Assembly: GCF_947500125.1 (NCBI RefSeq)
Contig: NZ_CANMRA010000017.1
Coordinates: 26,211-90,210 of the forward strand
Reading direction: 5' to 3'
DNA: 64,000 nt
Origin: an uncultured Kocuria sp.
Lineage (GTDB): Bacteria; Actinomycetota; Actinomycetes; Actinomycetales; Micrococcaceae
Positions within the stretch are counted from its first letter, which is position 1. Every line of letters begins with the position of its first letter. A program made the translations under genes and the position numbers. Below the pieces are notes generated by a model. It did not search any database. It worked only from the letters and a program-made list of their open reading frames with translations, and was not told the origin of the DNA. Positions 16,936-25,416 of the stretch are shown here, in pieces.

Positions 16936-17507
16936 GCCCGGCCCCCTCCGGCAGGACCGGCGGCCCGGGGTCCTCGGGGAACTCCGGGTGCTGGGGCGCC
17001 GCGGCGGGTCACGATGGCCGCCGCGACCTCCCGGGATCGCCGGTCGAGGCCGGGACAACCGTGGGTCCTTTCCTTCGGGACGCCCACCGTGAGGCATCCC
17101 TGGTGTCGTTCCTATCGCGGCCCGGCCTGAGGTGACAAGAGCCGCGGTCGCTCCGGATCCGGCTCTGCCGTCCCCGGGTGGGGAACCCGACGGCGCCGCG
17201 GCCGGGCCACGGTCCGTCCCCGCCCACCCGTGCCCCGGGCCGGGACCGATGCTCTCGCGGTCCCCGACCGCCCGGGGCAGACCGCGGTCGGCGGGCCCCG
17301 GCCGCGGTCGGCGAGGAGCGGATACGCTGGGCTCAACAGCACGCTGTGGCGACGACCGGTCGAATCCACCCCTCCGAGAGGCAGGGGTCCACAGGATCTC
17401 GGGCCGGGCCTTCCGCCGGATCGGACCGAGGAGTTCCGGACCAGCATCCAGGCCGTCGAACCAGCGGAGCGGCCGCGTTGCACCACTCACTTGACGGGAG
17501 TCGAACC
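16936..17507. other. 572-bp intergenic region
   Basis: An inverted repeat at 17000-17025 (CGCGGCGG / CCGCCGCG, 10-nt loop) may terminate the DUF4193 transcript. A TACGCT -10-like element at about 17326 is the only promoter hint for the decarboxylase gene. No further coding frame looks real here. Confidence 0.4.
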
Positions 17508-19100
17508 ATGGCAGACGGCAGGACAGTCCTGGAGGCCTCCGCGGACCTGTTCCGTGCGCACGGAATGACCCTGATCTTCGGCAACCCGGGGTCCAACGAG
17601 CTGCCCTTCCTGGCCGGGTTGGGCGAGGACTTCGACTTCGTGCTGGGACTGCACGAGCAGGTGGTGGTGGGCATGGCCGAGGGCTACTCCCGTGCCACCG
17701 GCAAGCCGGTCCTGGTCAACCTGCACGCCGCGTCCGGTACCGGCAACGCCATGGGCGCGCTGACCAACGCCCGGTATGCGCACGTGCCGCTGGTGCTGCT
17801 GGCGGGCCAGCAGGTGCGGCGCACGGTCGGGCAGGAAGCCATGCTCGCCAACATGGAGGCGGGGATGCTGACCTACCCGCTGACCAAGTATGCGCACGAG
17901 CCCCTGTCCGCCACGGATGTGCCGCGCACGCTCTCCCAGGCCGTGCTCGAGGCCACCACCCATCCACGAGGTCCTGTCTACGTGTCGGTCCCCCTGGACG
18001 ACTGGGGCGAACCGGCCCTTGCCGATGACGCCCTGCTCCTCGAACGCACGGTGACCACCGCGGGTGGGCTGCCCGATCGGATCGCCCGTGAGCTGGTCGC
18101 CGCCGTCGACGACGCCCGGAGCCCGGCGCTGGTGCTGGGCCCCCAGGTCGACGCGGCCGCGGTCGCGGATCCTGCGGTCTTCGCTGCCGTGCTCCGGCTG
18201 GCCGAGCACGCCGACGCGACGGTGTACGTGGCGCCGTCCCCGTCCCGGGCACCGTTCCCCACCACCCACCCCAACTTCGGCGGCGTCATGGTCCCGGGCA
18301 TCGACTCGGTGCGCCGCCAGCTGGCCGGGCACGACACGGTGCTCGTGCTCGGCGCACCGGTGTTCCGGTACCACCGGTGGGAGCCGGGGGACTACCTCGA
18401 GCCGGGCACGCAGGTCTGGCAGGTGACGCAGGACCCGTCCGAGGCCACCCGCGCCCCCTTCGGCCGGGCGGTCGTCGCCGATGTCGCCGACGCCGTCACC
18501 GTGCTGGCCGAGGGCGTGCGGGACCGCGGTGCTCGGCGTCCGGAGCGCCGGTTGCCCGCGGCGAGGACCTCCCCCGAGGGGATGACGGGAACAGAGATCC
18601 TGGAGGTCCTGAACCAGCACGTCGACGACCGCGTCGTCTACGTCAACGAGACCACCACCCTCGACCTGGAATATCTCGAGCGGGTCGCCGTCGACCGACC
18701 GGGCGGGTATCACTTCCCAGCCTCCGGCGGCCTCGGCTTCGGCCTGCCGGCCGCCGTCGGGATCTCCCTGGCCGTGCCGGCGGCGACCGTCGTGGCCACG
18801 GTCGGCGACGGGTCCGCCAACTACGGCATCACCGCGCTGTACACGGCGGCGCAGCGGGCCACCCGCACCGTGTTCGTGATCGTCAACAACTCCGGATACG
18901 GCGCGCTGGCCGGATTCGCCCAGCGCATGGGCGTGCCCGACGTGCCGGGCCTGGTCCTGGGCGAGATCGACTTCGTGTCCCTCGCCCAGGGATACGGGGT
19001 GCCCGCCACCCGCACCACCACCCGGGCGGAGTTCGAGGAGGCCTACCAGAAGGCTCTGCGGGCGGACGGCCCTGCCCTCATCGACGCCCGGGTGGTGTGA
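17508..19100 (+). CDS. mdlC: Benzoylformate decarboxylase-like ThDP enzyme
   Basis: The 530 residues match the length of benzoylformate decarboxylase. It carries the landmark residues: NPGSNELPFL (Ser29), GLHEQVVVGMAEGYS (Glu50, which activates ThDP), LHAASGTGNAMG (His73), FPTTHPNFGGVMVPG (second active-site His) and the ThDP/Mg motif GDGSANYGI...NNSGYG. The reaction would be decarboxylation of benzoylformate or a hydroxylated analogue to the aldehyde. It lies just before an aromatic-acid transporter and monooxygenase on the opposite strand. Start at ATG 17508 after GGGAG. Confidence 0.88.
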   Translation: MADGRTVLEASADLFRAHGMTLIFGNPGSNELPFLAGLGEDFDFVLGLHEQVVVGMAEGYSRATGKPVLVNLHAASGTGNAMGALTNARYAHVPLVLLAGQQVRRTVGQEAMLANMEAGMLTYPLTKYAHEPLSATDVPRTLSQAVLEATTHPRGPVYVSVPLDDWGEPALADDALLLERTVTTAGGLPDRIARELVAAVDDARSPALVLGPQVDAAAVADPAVFAAVLRLAEHADATVYVAPSPSRAPFPTTHPNFGGVMVPGIDSVRRQLAGHDTVLVLGAPVFRYHRWEPGDYLEPGTQVWQVTQDPSEATRAPFGRAVVADVADAVTVLAEGVRDRGARRPERRLPAARTSPEGMTGTEILEVLNQHVDDRVVYVNETTTLDLEYLERVAVDRPGGYHFPASGGLGFGLPAAVGISLAVPAATVVATVGDGSANYGITALYTAAQRATRTVFVIVNNSGYGALAGFAQRMGVPDVPGLVLGEIDFVSLAQGYGVPATRTTTRAEFEEAYQKALRADGPALIDARVV

Positions 19101-19118
19101 GGCCCGGGACCGGCTCCT

Positions 19119-20510
19119 TCAGCTCCTGGAATCACTCATCCGGCGGGGCCGGGCCGGCATCGGACGCTTGTCGAACACCGTGCTCCCGATCTCCTGCTCG
19201 GTCTGGTTGTTGATGGACAGGTCGATCCCGGAGCGGTCCCGGACCAGGCTGACGGCGACCAGGGCCACCACGCACATCCCGATCAGGTAGACGGCGATGG
19301 CGGGCGTGCCGCCGGTGGCGTCGAGCAGGGCCTGGGCGATCATCGGCGCGAAGGCACCACCGAGGATGGCGCCGATCGCGTAGGAGATCGACACGCCGGA
19401 GAACCGGATCGATGCCGGGAACAGCTCCGAGTACAGGGAGGCCTGGGGGCCGTAGGTCAGGCCCGTACCGATGCAGATGAGGCCCAGTCCGATGTACAGG
19501 TTGAGCAGGGAGCCCGAGTCGATGAGCAGGAACAGCGGCCAGATCGTGAGGATCAACCAGACATAGCCGATCTGGTAGGTGAGCTTGCGTCCGATGCGGT
19601 CGGAGACGATCCCGGCCCCCAGTGTGGAGACCAGCCATACGGTGGCGGCGAAGGTCATGGCGACCAGCACGTCGGTCCGGGAGAGCCCGACCGCGTCCGA
19701 GGTGGCGTAGGCGGGGATGAAGCCGCCGGTGGACATGTAGCCCACGGCGTTGTTGCCCACGAAGATCAGGGCCGCGATGGCCACGAGGTGCCAGTACTTG
19801 CGGAACAGCTCCACGATCGGGACGCTCGCCTGCTCCTTCTTGGCGGCGATCTCCTGGAAGACGGGGGACTCGTCCACGGCGATGCGGACGAAGTAGCCGA
19901 CCGCGATGAGAACGATCGAGGCGGCGAACGGAACGCGCCAGCCCCACTCGAGGAACTGCTCCCCGGGGGAGATCACCCCGGTCATCAGGGCGGTGACGGC
20001 GGTGGCCAGCAGCAGGCCCAGGGGCACGCCCAGTTGGGGCATGGAGCCGGCCAGCCCACGGCGCTCGGCCGGCGCGTGCTCCACGGCCATCAGGGCCGCC
20101 CCGCCCCACTCGCCGCCGGCCGAGATGCCCTGGATGATGCGCAGCAGGACCAGCAGCACCGGGGCGAGCACCCCGACGGACTGGTAGGTGGGCAGCAGGC
20201 CGATCAGGGTGGTGGCCCCGCCCATCATGATCAGCGTGGTCATGAGGATGACCCGGCGGCCGAGCTTGTCGCCGTAGTGCCCTGCCAGGAAGGCACCCAG
20301 CGGACGGAACAGGAAAGAGATCCCGACCGAGGCGAAGGCCAGCAGCAGGCCGACGGATTCCCCCGCGGGTTCGAAGAACAGCTGGGAGAACACCAGGCCG
20401 GCCATGGTGGCGTAGATGAAGAAGTCGTACCACTCGACGGTGGTGCCGATGAGCGTGGCGGCGGCGACGCGGCGCTGGTTGGCCCGGTCGGAGTGTCGGG
20501 ATTCGGTCAC
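19119..20510 (-). CDS. MHS-family (MFS) aromatic/organic acid:proton symporter
   Basis: This 463-residue protein has 12 membrane segments. MHS-subfamily features include TTVEWYDFFIYATMAGLVF in helix 1, the loop-2 motif GHYGDKLGRRVIL, and RIIQGISAGGEWGGAALMAVEHAP. Relatives import shikimate, hydroxybenzoates or proline/betaine. It is in line with the FAD monooxygenase 54 nt upstream, so it likely brings in that enzyme's substrate. GTG start with GAGGTAACC before it. Confidence 0.92.
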   Translation of the reverse strand: MTESRHSDRANQRRVAAATLIGTTVEWYDFFIYATMAGLVFSQLFFEPAGESVGLLLAFASVGISFLFRPLGAFLAGHYGDKLGRRVILMTTLIMMGGATTLIGLLPTYQSVGVLAPVLLVLLRIIQGISAGGEWGGAALMAVEHAPAERRGLAGSMPQLGVPLGLLLATAVTALMTGVISPGEQFLEWGWRVPFAASIVLIAVGYFVRIAVDESPVFQEIAAKKEQASVPIVELFRKYWHLVAIAALIFVGNNAVGYMSTGGFIPAYATSDAVGLSRTDVLVAMTFAATVWLVSTLGAGIVSDRIGRKLTYQIGYVWLILTIWPLFLLIDSGSLLNLYIGLGLICIGTGLTYGPQASLYSELFPASIRFSGVSISYAIGAILGGAFAPMIAQALLDATGGTPAIAVYLIGMCVVALVAVSLVRDRSGIDLSINNQTEQEIGSTVFDKRPMPARPRRMSDSRS

Positions 20511-20564
20511 GGTTACCTCGGAGTGTCGGTGGTGGGGATCGTGGTCGGGGGTGGCCGTGACCGG

Positions 20565-22460
20565 TCAGGAGCTGAAGATCGGCGTCAGGAAGTCCGACAG
20601 CTCGGCGGTCGCGGTCAGCGGCAGCACGTGTGCGACGTACTGGTCCGGTCGGACCACCACGACCACGCCGTCCCGGCTCAGCCCCCGGGCCGCGTAGATG
20701 TCGTCGGCCGGGTCCGTGCCCCACACCTTGTTCAGGTTCGAGATCTGGAACGGGCCGACCTTCGGGCGGAACACGGACGGCACCTTCATCAGTTCCACCT
20801 CATCGTGCGGCTGCTGGTAGACCACGTTGAGGTCGAACAGGGCGTCGAGGTCCTGGCCCTCCGGGGTGAACCGGCGCACCGGGGACTCCGCGGAGTCCAT
20901 CCACTCGGCCCAGGCCCGCAGCGCCGAGTCCTCCGCGGAGGACACGGCGGCGTCGGCGAAGGCGTAGATGCGCCACCGCCCGTCGGCGGTGTGCTGGTGG
21001 CCCAGGAACTTCGGGTTCGTGTCCGAGACGCGCTTGACCGGATGCGCCTTGAAGCGCTTGCCCAGGGGGAAGCCCGTGGCGAGGTCCTGGTGCACCGCCT
21101 CGCCCACGAGCAGCCCGGCCGGGTACTCCGTCATGAAGCCCGCCGGGAACTCGGCGGTCTTCTGGTAGAAGTCCTCCAGCGCGGACGCGCTCCCCAGCTC
21201 CTCCGGCTTGGCGGCCATCATGGCGGACCACTCCCGGTCGAAGTCGATGAGGTTCTGGGCCACGGGCTGGCGCTCGGCCGAGTAGGTGGACAGCAGCGAC
21301 GCCGGGCTCAGCCCGGTCAGCACGTGGCCCAGCTTCCAGCCCAGGTTGAACGCGTCCTGGATGGAGACGTTCATGCCCTGACCCGCCTTGGCCGAGTGGG
21401 TGTGGCAGGCGTCGCCCGCGATGAACACCCGCGGGCTGCGCTGTCCCGCCTCCTCGGTGGGGACGTCGTCGAAGCGGTCCGTCACCCGGTGGCCGACCTC
21501 GTAGACGCTCCACCACGCCACGTCCTTAACGTCCACGGTGTAGGGCGAGACGATCTGGTTGGCCTGGGCCACGATCGACTCGATCGGGGTCCTGCGGACG
21601 GCGCCGGCGTCGTCCGCGCTGACCTCGCCCAGGTCCACGTACATGCGGAACAGGAAGCCGCCCTCGCGCGGGATGTGCAGGATCGATCCGTGCTTGGACT
21701 GGATGGCGCACTTGGTGCGGATGTCCGGGAAATCGGTCTCGGCCAGGACGTCCATGACGCCCCACGCGTGGTAGGACACCGCACCCACGTGCTGGGCACC
21801 GATGTCCCGGCGGACCTTCGAGTGCGCGCCGTCGCCCCCCAGGACGTACTTGGTGCGCACGACGCGCTCCTCGCCCGGGCTCGTGCCGCCCTCCGGCTGG
21901 TCACCGGTGCGCTTCAGGGTCACGGTGACCGGGTACTCGCCCTCGCCGACCTCGAGCTTCACGAACTCCCAGCCGAAGTACGGTGCGGTCCGGGACGGGG
22001 CGTTCTTGGCGAAGCGGGCGAAGTAGTCCAGCACGCGCGCCTGGTTGACGATCAGGTGCGGGAACTCGCTGACGCCCGTGGGGTCGTCCACGGCCCGTGC
22101 GGTCCGGACGATGTGCTCCGGGTTGGCCGGGTCCGGCTTCCAGAAGTTCATCTCGCTCAGGTGGAACGCCTCGGCGGTGATCTCCTGGGCGAAGCCGAAG
22201 GCCTGGAACGTCTCGACGCTGCGGGCCTGGATGCCGTCGGCCTGGCCGATCTCCAGCCGGTAGGGGCGGCGGTCGACGAGGCAGGTCATGACGTCCGGGA
22301 AGCTGGCCAGCTGGGCGGTGGCGGTCATGCCGGCAGGGCCCGCGCCGACCACGAGCACGTCCATGGTCTCGGGCAGCTCGGGGGAACGGTCGATGCCCAC
22401 ACCGGCGGCGGGCTGGACACGGGGGTCCGTGGACACGTACCCGTGGTGGTGGAACAGCAT
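20565..22460 (-). CDS. FAD-dependent aromatic monooxygenase (phenol 2-monooxygenase / 3-hydroxybenzoate 4-monooxygenase type)
   Basis: A 631-residue flavoprotein with VLVVGAGPAGMTATAQL (FAD-binding GxGxxG), YVLGGDGAHSKVRRDIG (DG motif), RVFIAGDACHTHSAKAGQGMN (GD motif) and a C-terminal thioredoxin-like domain (about residues 450-630), as in MobA-like 3-hydroxybenzoate 4-hydroxylases. It hydroxylates a phenolic acid next to its hydroxyl using NAD(P)H and oxygen. With the hpa operon nearby, formation of a catecholic acid such as homoprotocatechuate or protocatechuate is expected; the exact substrate is not resolved. AGGAGG precedes the ATG. Confidence 0.9.
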   Translation of the reverse strand: MLFHHHGYVSTDPRVQPAAGVGIDRSPELPETMDVLVVGAGPAGMTATAQLASFPDVMTCLVDRRPYRLEIGQADGIQARSVETFQAFGFAQEITAEAFHLSEMNFWKPDPANPEHIVRTARAVDDPTGVSEFPHLIVNQARVLDYFARFAKNAPSRTAPYFGWEFVKLEVGEGEYPVTVTLKRTGDQPEGGTSPGEERVVRTKYVLGGDGAHSKVRRDIGAQHVGAVSYHAWGVMDVLAETDFPDIRTKCAIQSKHGSILHIPREGGFLFRMYVDLGEVSADDAGAVRRTPIESIVAQANQIVSPYTVDVKDVAWWSVYEVGHRVTDRFDDVPTEEAGQRSPRVFIAGDACHTHSAKAGQGMNVSIQDAFNLGWKLGHVLTGLSPASLLSTYSAERQPVAQNLIDFDREWSAMMAAKPEELGSASALEDFYQKTAEFPAGFMTEYPAGLLVGEAVHQDLATGFPLGKRFKAHPVKRVSDTNPKFLGHQHTADGRWRIYAFADAAVSSAEDSALRAWAEWMDSAESPVRRFTPEGQDLDALFDLNVVYQQPHDEVELMKVPSVFRPKVGPFQISNLNKVWGTDPADDIYAARGLSRDGVVVVVRPDQYVAHVLPLTATAELSDFLTPIFSS

Positions 22461-22508
22461 GGGGGCCTCCTGGCGGAATCAGAGAAAGGAGAGGGAGGAA
22501 CGATCTGT

Positions 22509-22545
22509 GTGTTCTATAGTGGAACACGTCGTTCTTTTATCGAAC
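22509..22545. promoter_or_regulatory. Twin IclR-type operators between monooxygenase and iclR
   Basis: GTTC-N7-GAAC occurs twice, at 22511-22525 and 22531-22545, with starts exactly 20 bp apart, about two helical turns. The first is extended to GTGTTC...GAACAC (22509-22527). The geometry is that of PcaR/PcaU-type IclR operators. The region is AT-rich and lies between divergent catabolic and regulator genes. Confidence 0.65.
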
Positions 22546-22721
22546 TCTTGATCAGGATCATATACGTTGGGTGATCGTCCTCACAAGACCCTGCGATGCC
22601 GCTCACTCCCCGCTGCGGTGGAGGCATGGTCGTCCCCGGGCCGAGACCCGTCAGGCCTCCGGTGCCGCTCCGCGACCCGGCCCGGGGAACCTCGTCAGAC
22701 CGCCCACAGAAAGGGGCCACG

Positions 22722-23528
22722 GTGAACGCTCAGGGACGTCCTTCCGCCCAGGTGCCGGCGAGCAGGACGCCGGCCGCGCAGTCGACCGGGAGCATGCAGG
22801 GCCGGGCCGCCGCTGCGGCAGCGCCCTCGCAGACCCTCTCCCGGGGGCTGCGCATGCTCGAGCTCGTGGTCTCGGCCGAGGAGGCGCCCACGATCGCCGA
22901 CGTGGCCGCCCAGCTGGGCGTGCACCGGTCGATCGCCTACCGGATCCTGCGGACCCTGGAGAGCTACGGCCTGCTGACCCGGGACTCCACCGGCCGGCTG
23001 ATCGGCGCGCCCGGGCTGGCGGTGCTCGCGCGGGGAGTGCAGCAGGACCTCCAGTCGGCGTCCCTGCCGGAACTGACCGCGCTGGCCAACGAACTGCAGA
23101 TGAGCGCCTTCGTGGCGGTCTGGGGCCAGGAGGAGTGCATCACGCTGGTGACGGTGGAGCCCTTCCGCGGTCACGCCGTCACCCAGCGTCCAGGGACCCG
23201 CCACCCGCTGGACCGTGGCGCCCCCGGGCTCGCCGTGCAGGCGGGCATGGACCCGGACGAGCTCACCGAGCTGACGGGCGGCGTCCGCCCCCGCGCGGAG
23301 GTGGAGCAGGCCCGGGAACGCGGATTCGCCGTCAGCAGCAACGAGGTGCTGGACGGGGTGTCCTCCGTGGCCGTTCCCCTGCGTGTTCCCGGCCACCTGC
23401 CGGCGGCACTGGCCGTCGTCTACGCCACCCGCCAGCTCGACGTCGAGGCGCTGGGCCGGCGGCTGGCGCACAGCGCCGGGCTGGTCGCCGCCCGCCTCGG
23501 GCAGCGACCCGCCCCGTCGGATCAGTAG
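22722..23528 (+). CDS. IclR-family transcriptional regulator
   Basis: A 268-residue protein from the GTG at 22722 (AAAGGGG ribosome-binding site). An Ala-rich N-terminal tail precedes the HTH (SQTLSRGLRMLELV, TIADVAAQLGVHRSIAYRILRTLESYGLL, residues about 44-100), then the effector domain with LDRGAPGLAVQA and SNEVLDGVSSVAVPL. It likely binds the two operators at 22511-22545 and controls the monooxygenase and MHS genes. Its stop overlaps the end of hpaI on the other strand. Confidence 0.9.
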   Translation: MNAQGRPSAQVPASRTPAAQSTGSMQGRAAAAAAPSQTLSRGLRMLELVVSAEEAPTIADVAAQLGVHRSIAYRILRTLESYGLLTRDSTGRLIGAPGLAVLARGVQQDLQSASLPELTALANELQMSAFVAVWGQEECITLVTVEPFRGHAVTQRPGTRHPLDRGAPGLAVQAGMDPDELTELTGGVRPRAEVEQARERGFAVSSNEVLDGVSSVAVPLRVPGHLPAALAVVYATRQLDVEALGRRLAHSAGLVAARLGQRPAPSDQ

Positions 23529-24355
23529 GACCCGCGCGGCGCCTGCTCCCCTGCTGCCGGAGCGCACCAGGCGTCGGCGAGCGCCTCGGTCCCGCGGGCC
23601 AGCAGCGCGACGTCGGCGCCCACGTTGACGAAGTCGGCGCCGGCGTCGAGATAGTCCTGGGCCTGGGACGGCGCGAAGGCGTTGACTCCCACGAACTTCC
23701 CCGCCTGCCGCACGGCGGCGATGACGTCCTTGACGGCGAGCACCACGTCGGGGTGGCCCTGCTGGCCGAGCAGGCCCATGGAGGCGGCCAGGTCGGAGGG
23801 ACCGATGAAGATGCCGTCGATGCCGTCGACCGCGGCGATCTGCCGGGCGTTCTCGACGGCGGCGGCGGACTCGACCTGGACGACCAGGGTGACCAGATCG
23901 GCGGCTCGGTCCAGGTAGTCCGGGATCCGGTTCCACCGCGCCGAGCGGGCCAGTGCGGAACCGACCCCCCGGACCCCGCGCGGCGGGTAGTGCATGGCGC
24001 GCACCGCCGCCTCGGCGTCCCCGGCGCTGTCCACCATCGGGATGACGAGGGACTGTGCGCCCAGGTCGAGGAACTGCTTGACCAGCACGGTGTCCAGCGC
24101 GGGCACGCGCACCACGGGGACGGCCGGGTAGCCGGCCATGGCCCGCAGCTGGGACTGGACGGTCTCGAGTCCCAGCGGTGAGTGCTCGGCGTCGAGCAGG
24201 AGATAGTCCAGACCGGCCGAGGCGCAGATCTCGGTCGCAGTGGGGTCACCCGAGCTGACGAACATGCCGGCCGCCGGCCGCCCGCCGCGCTCTGCGCGGG
24301 CGGCCTCGGTGAACAGGTCCTTGAAACTGGGCTGCGGTTCTAGGCGAATCGGCAT
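23522..24355 (-). CDS. hpaI: HpcH/HpaI-type 4-hydroxy-2-oxoheptanedioate aldolase
   Basis: A 277-residue class II pyruvate aldolase: GMFVSSGDPTATEICASAGLDYLLLDAEHSPLG (catalytic His), VPVVRVPALD, QSLVIPMVDSAGDAEAAV, LVVQVESAAAVEN (metal Glu) and DGIFIGPSDLAASMG (metal Asp). In the homoprotocatechuate pathway it splits 4-hydroxy-2-oxoheptanedioate into pyruvate and succinate semialdehyde. The start overlaps the hpaH stop by 16 nt, so it is the last gene of the hpa operon. Confidence 0.9.
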   Translation of the reverse strand: MPIRLEPQPSFKDLFTEAARAERGGRPAAGMFVSSGDPTATEICASAGLDYLLLDAEHSPLGLETVQSQLRAMAGYPAVPVVRVPALDTVLVKQFLDLGAQSLVIPMVDSAGDAEAAVRAMHYPPRGVRGVGSALARSARWNRIPDYLDRAADLVTLVVQVESAAAVENARQIAAVDGIDGIFIGPSDLAASMGLLGQQGHPDVVLAVKDVIAAVRQAGKFVGVNAFAPSQAQDYLDAGADFVNVGADVALLARGTEALADAWCAPAAGEQAPRGSY

Positions 24356-25125
24356 GTGATGGTCCCCAGCTCTCCGTAGTCGGCGTACACGGTGTCCCCG
24401 GCGTGGACCCACATGGGGCGGGTGAACGACCCGGCGAGGATGATCTCCCCGGCCTCCAGCCGGTCCCCGTGGCCGGCGATCCGGTTCGCCAGCCAGTGCA
24501 CCCCGTTGGCCGGGTGGTTGAGCACCCCGGAGGCCACCCCGGTCTCGATGATCTCCTCGTTGCGCCACAGCGCCCCGGCGACCCAGCGCAGGTCGACGGC
24601 GTCCGGGGCGACCGGGCGGCCCCCGATCACCATGGAGCCGAGCGCGGCGTTGTCCGAGATGGTGTCGGTGATGGTCCGGCCCTCCATCTCGATGCGCGAG
24701 TCCAGCACCTCGAGGGCCGGCACCACGTACTCGGTGGCGCGCAGCACGTCGAAGAGGTTCACGCCGGGGCCGGCGAGGTCCTCCTTCAGGACGAAGGCCA
24801 GCTCCATCTCGATGCGCGGGTGGGTGTACCGCGCCCACTCGTACACGTGGCCGGACTCGACCACCTGGTCGTCGAAGATCACCCCGTAGTCCGGCTCGTC
24901 GATGCCGGTGGCGTCCTGCATGGCCTTGGAGGTCAGCCCGATCTTGTGCCCGGCCTTGGTGCGGCCGGCCTCCTCCTGCCGCTGCGCCCAGATCCTCTGC
25001 ACCGCGTAGGAGTCCTCGATCTCCATCTGCGGGTACCGCTTGGTCAGCCGCGGCACCGGCGTGCGGTCCAGTCCCGCCCGGTGCAGCTCGTCGGCGATCT
25101 TCACATGGGTCTCGTGGTCCAGCAT
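24340..25125 (-). CDS. hpaH: 2-oxo-hept-4-ene-1,7-dioate hydratase
   Basis: A 261-residue hydratase of the FAH-fold HpaH/MhpD group. Landmarks are AGHKIGLTSKAMQDATGIDEPDYGVIFDD, THPRIEMELAFVLKEDL (metal-binding ExE), ALEVLDSRIEM, DNAALGSMVIGG and the C-terminal ILAGSFTRPMWVHAGDTV. It adds water to 2-oxohept-4-enedioate, giving the substrate of HpaI. AGGAGAGGAC precedes the ATG. Confidence 0.92.
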   Translation of the reverse strand: MLDHETHVKIADELHRAGLDRTPVPRLTKRYPQMEIEDSYAVQRIWAQRQEEAGRTKAGHKIGLTSKAMQDATGIDEPDYGVIFDDQVVESGHVYEWARYTHPRIEMELAFVLKEDLAGPGVNLFDVLRATEYVVPALEVLDSRIEMEGRTITDTISDNAALGSMVIGGRPVAPDAVDLRWVAGALWRNEEIIETGVASGVLNHPANGVHWLANRIAGHGDRLEAGEIILAGSFTRPMWVHAGDTVYADYGELGTITCRFA

Positions 25126-25416
25126 GTCCTCTCCTGTGTTCTGCGGGTGCTCTGTCTCCGAGACGGCGGCGGCCGGCCGGCTCCATGCATGGAGCCGGGC
25201 CGCCCCCCCACCGCCCCGGGGGGGGGGCAGCGGGTTTCGGGGCGGGATGCCGCCGGGGGCCCCCCCCCCTGGGGGGGGGGGGGGGCGCGTTGTTCCCGGG
25301 GGTTGGGGGGTCCTGGTTGCCCGGGGGGGGGGGGGGGGGGGGGTGTGTGGGGGGGGGGGGGGGGGCGGGCGGGCCCCTGGCGGGGCGCGGGCCGGCCGCC
25401 ATCGCTCCGGGGAGGG
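25126..25416. repeat. Intra-operon spacer with a 22-bp palindrome and G/C homopolymer tracts
   Basis: The 291-bp spacer between hpaD and hpaH holds a perfect 22-bp palindrome at 25177-25198 (CCGGCTCCATG and its complement). From about 25200 to 25385 it is almost pure G/C, with runs of more than 10 G and a C-run facing a G-run across one T (about 25260-25287). It could fold into stable hairpins or G-quadruplexes, or be a poorly resolved assembly stretch. No coding frame. Confidence 0.75.
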
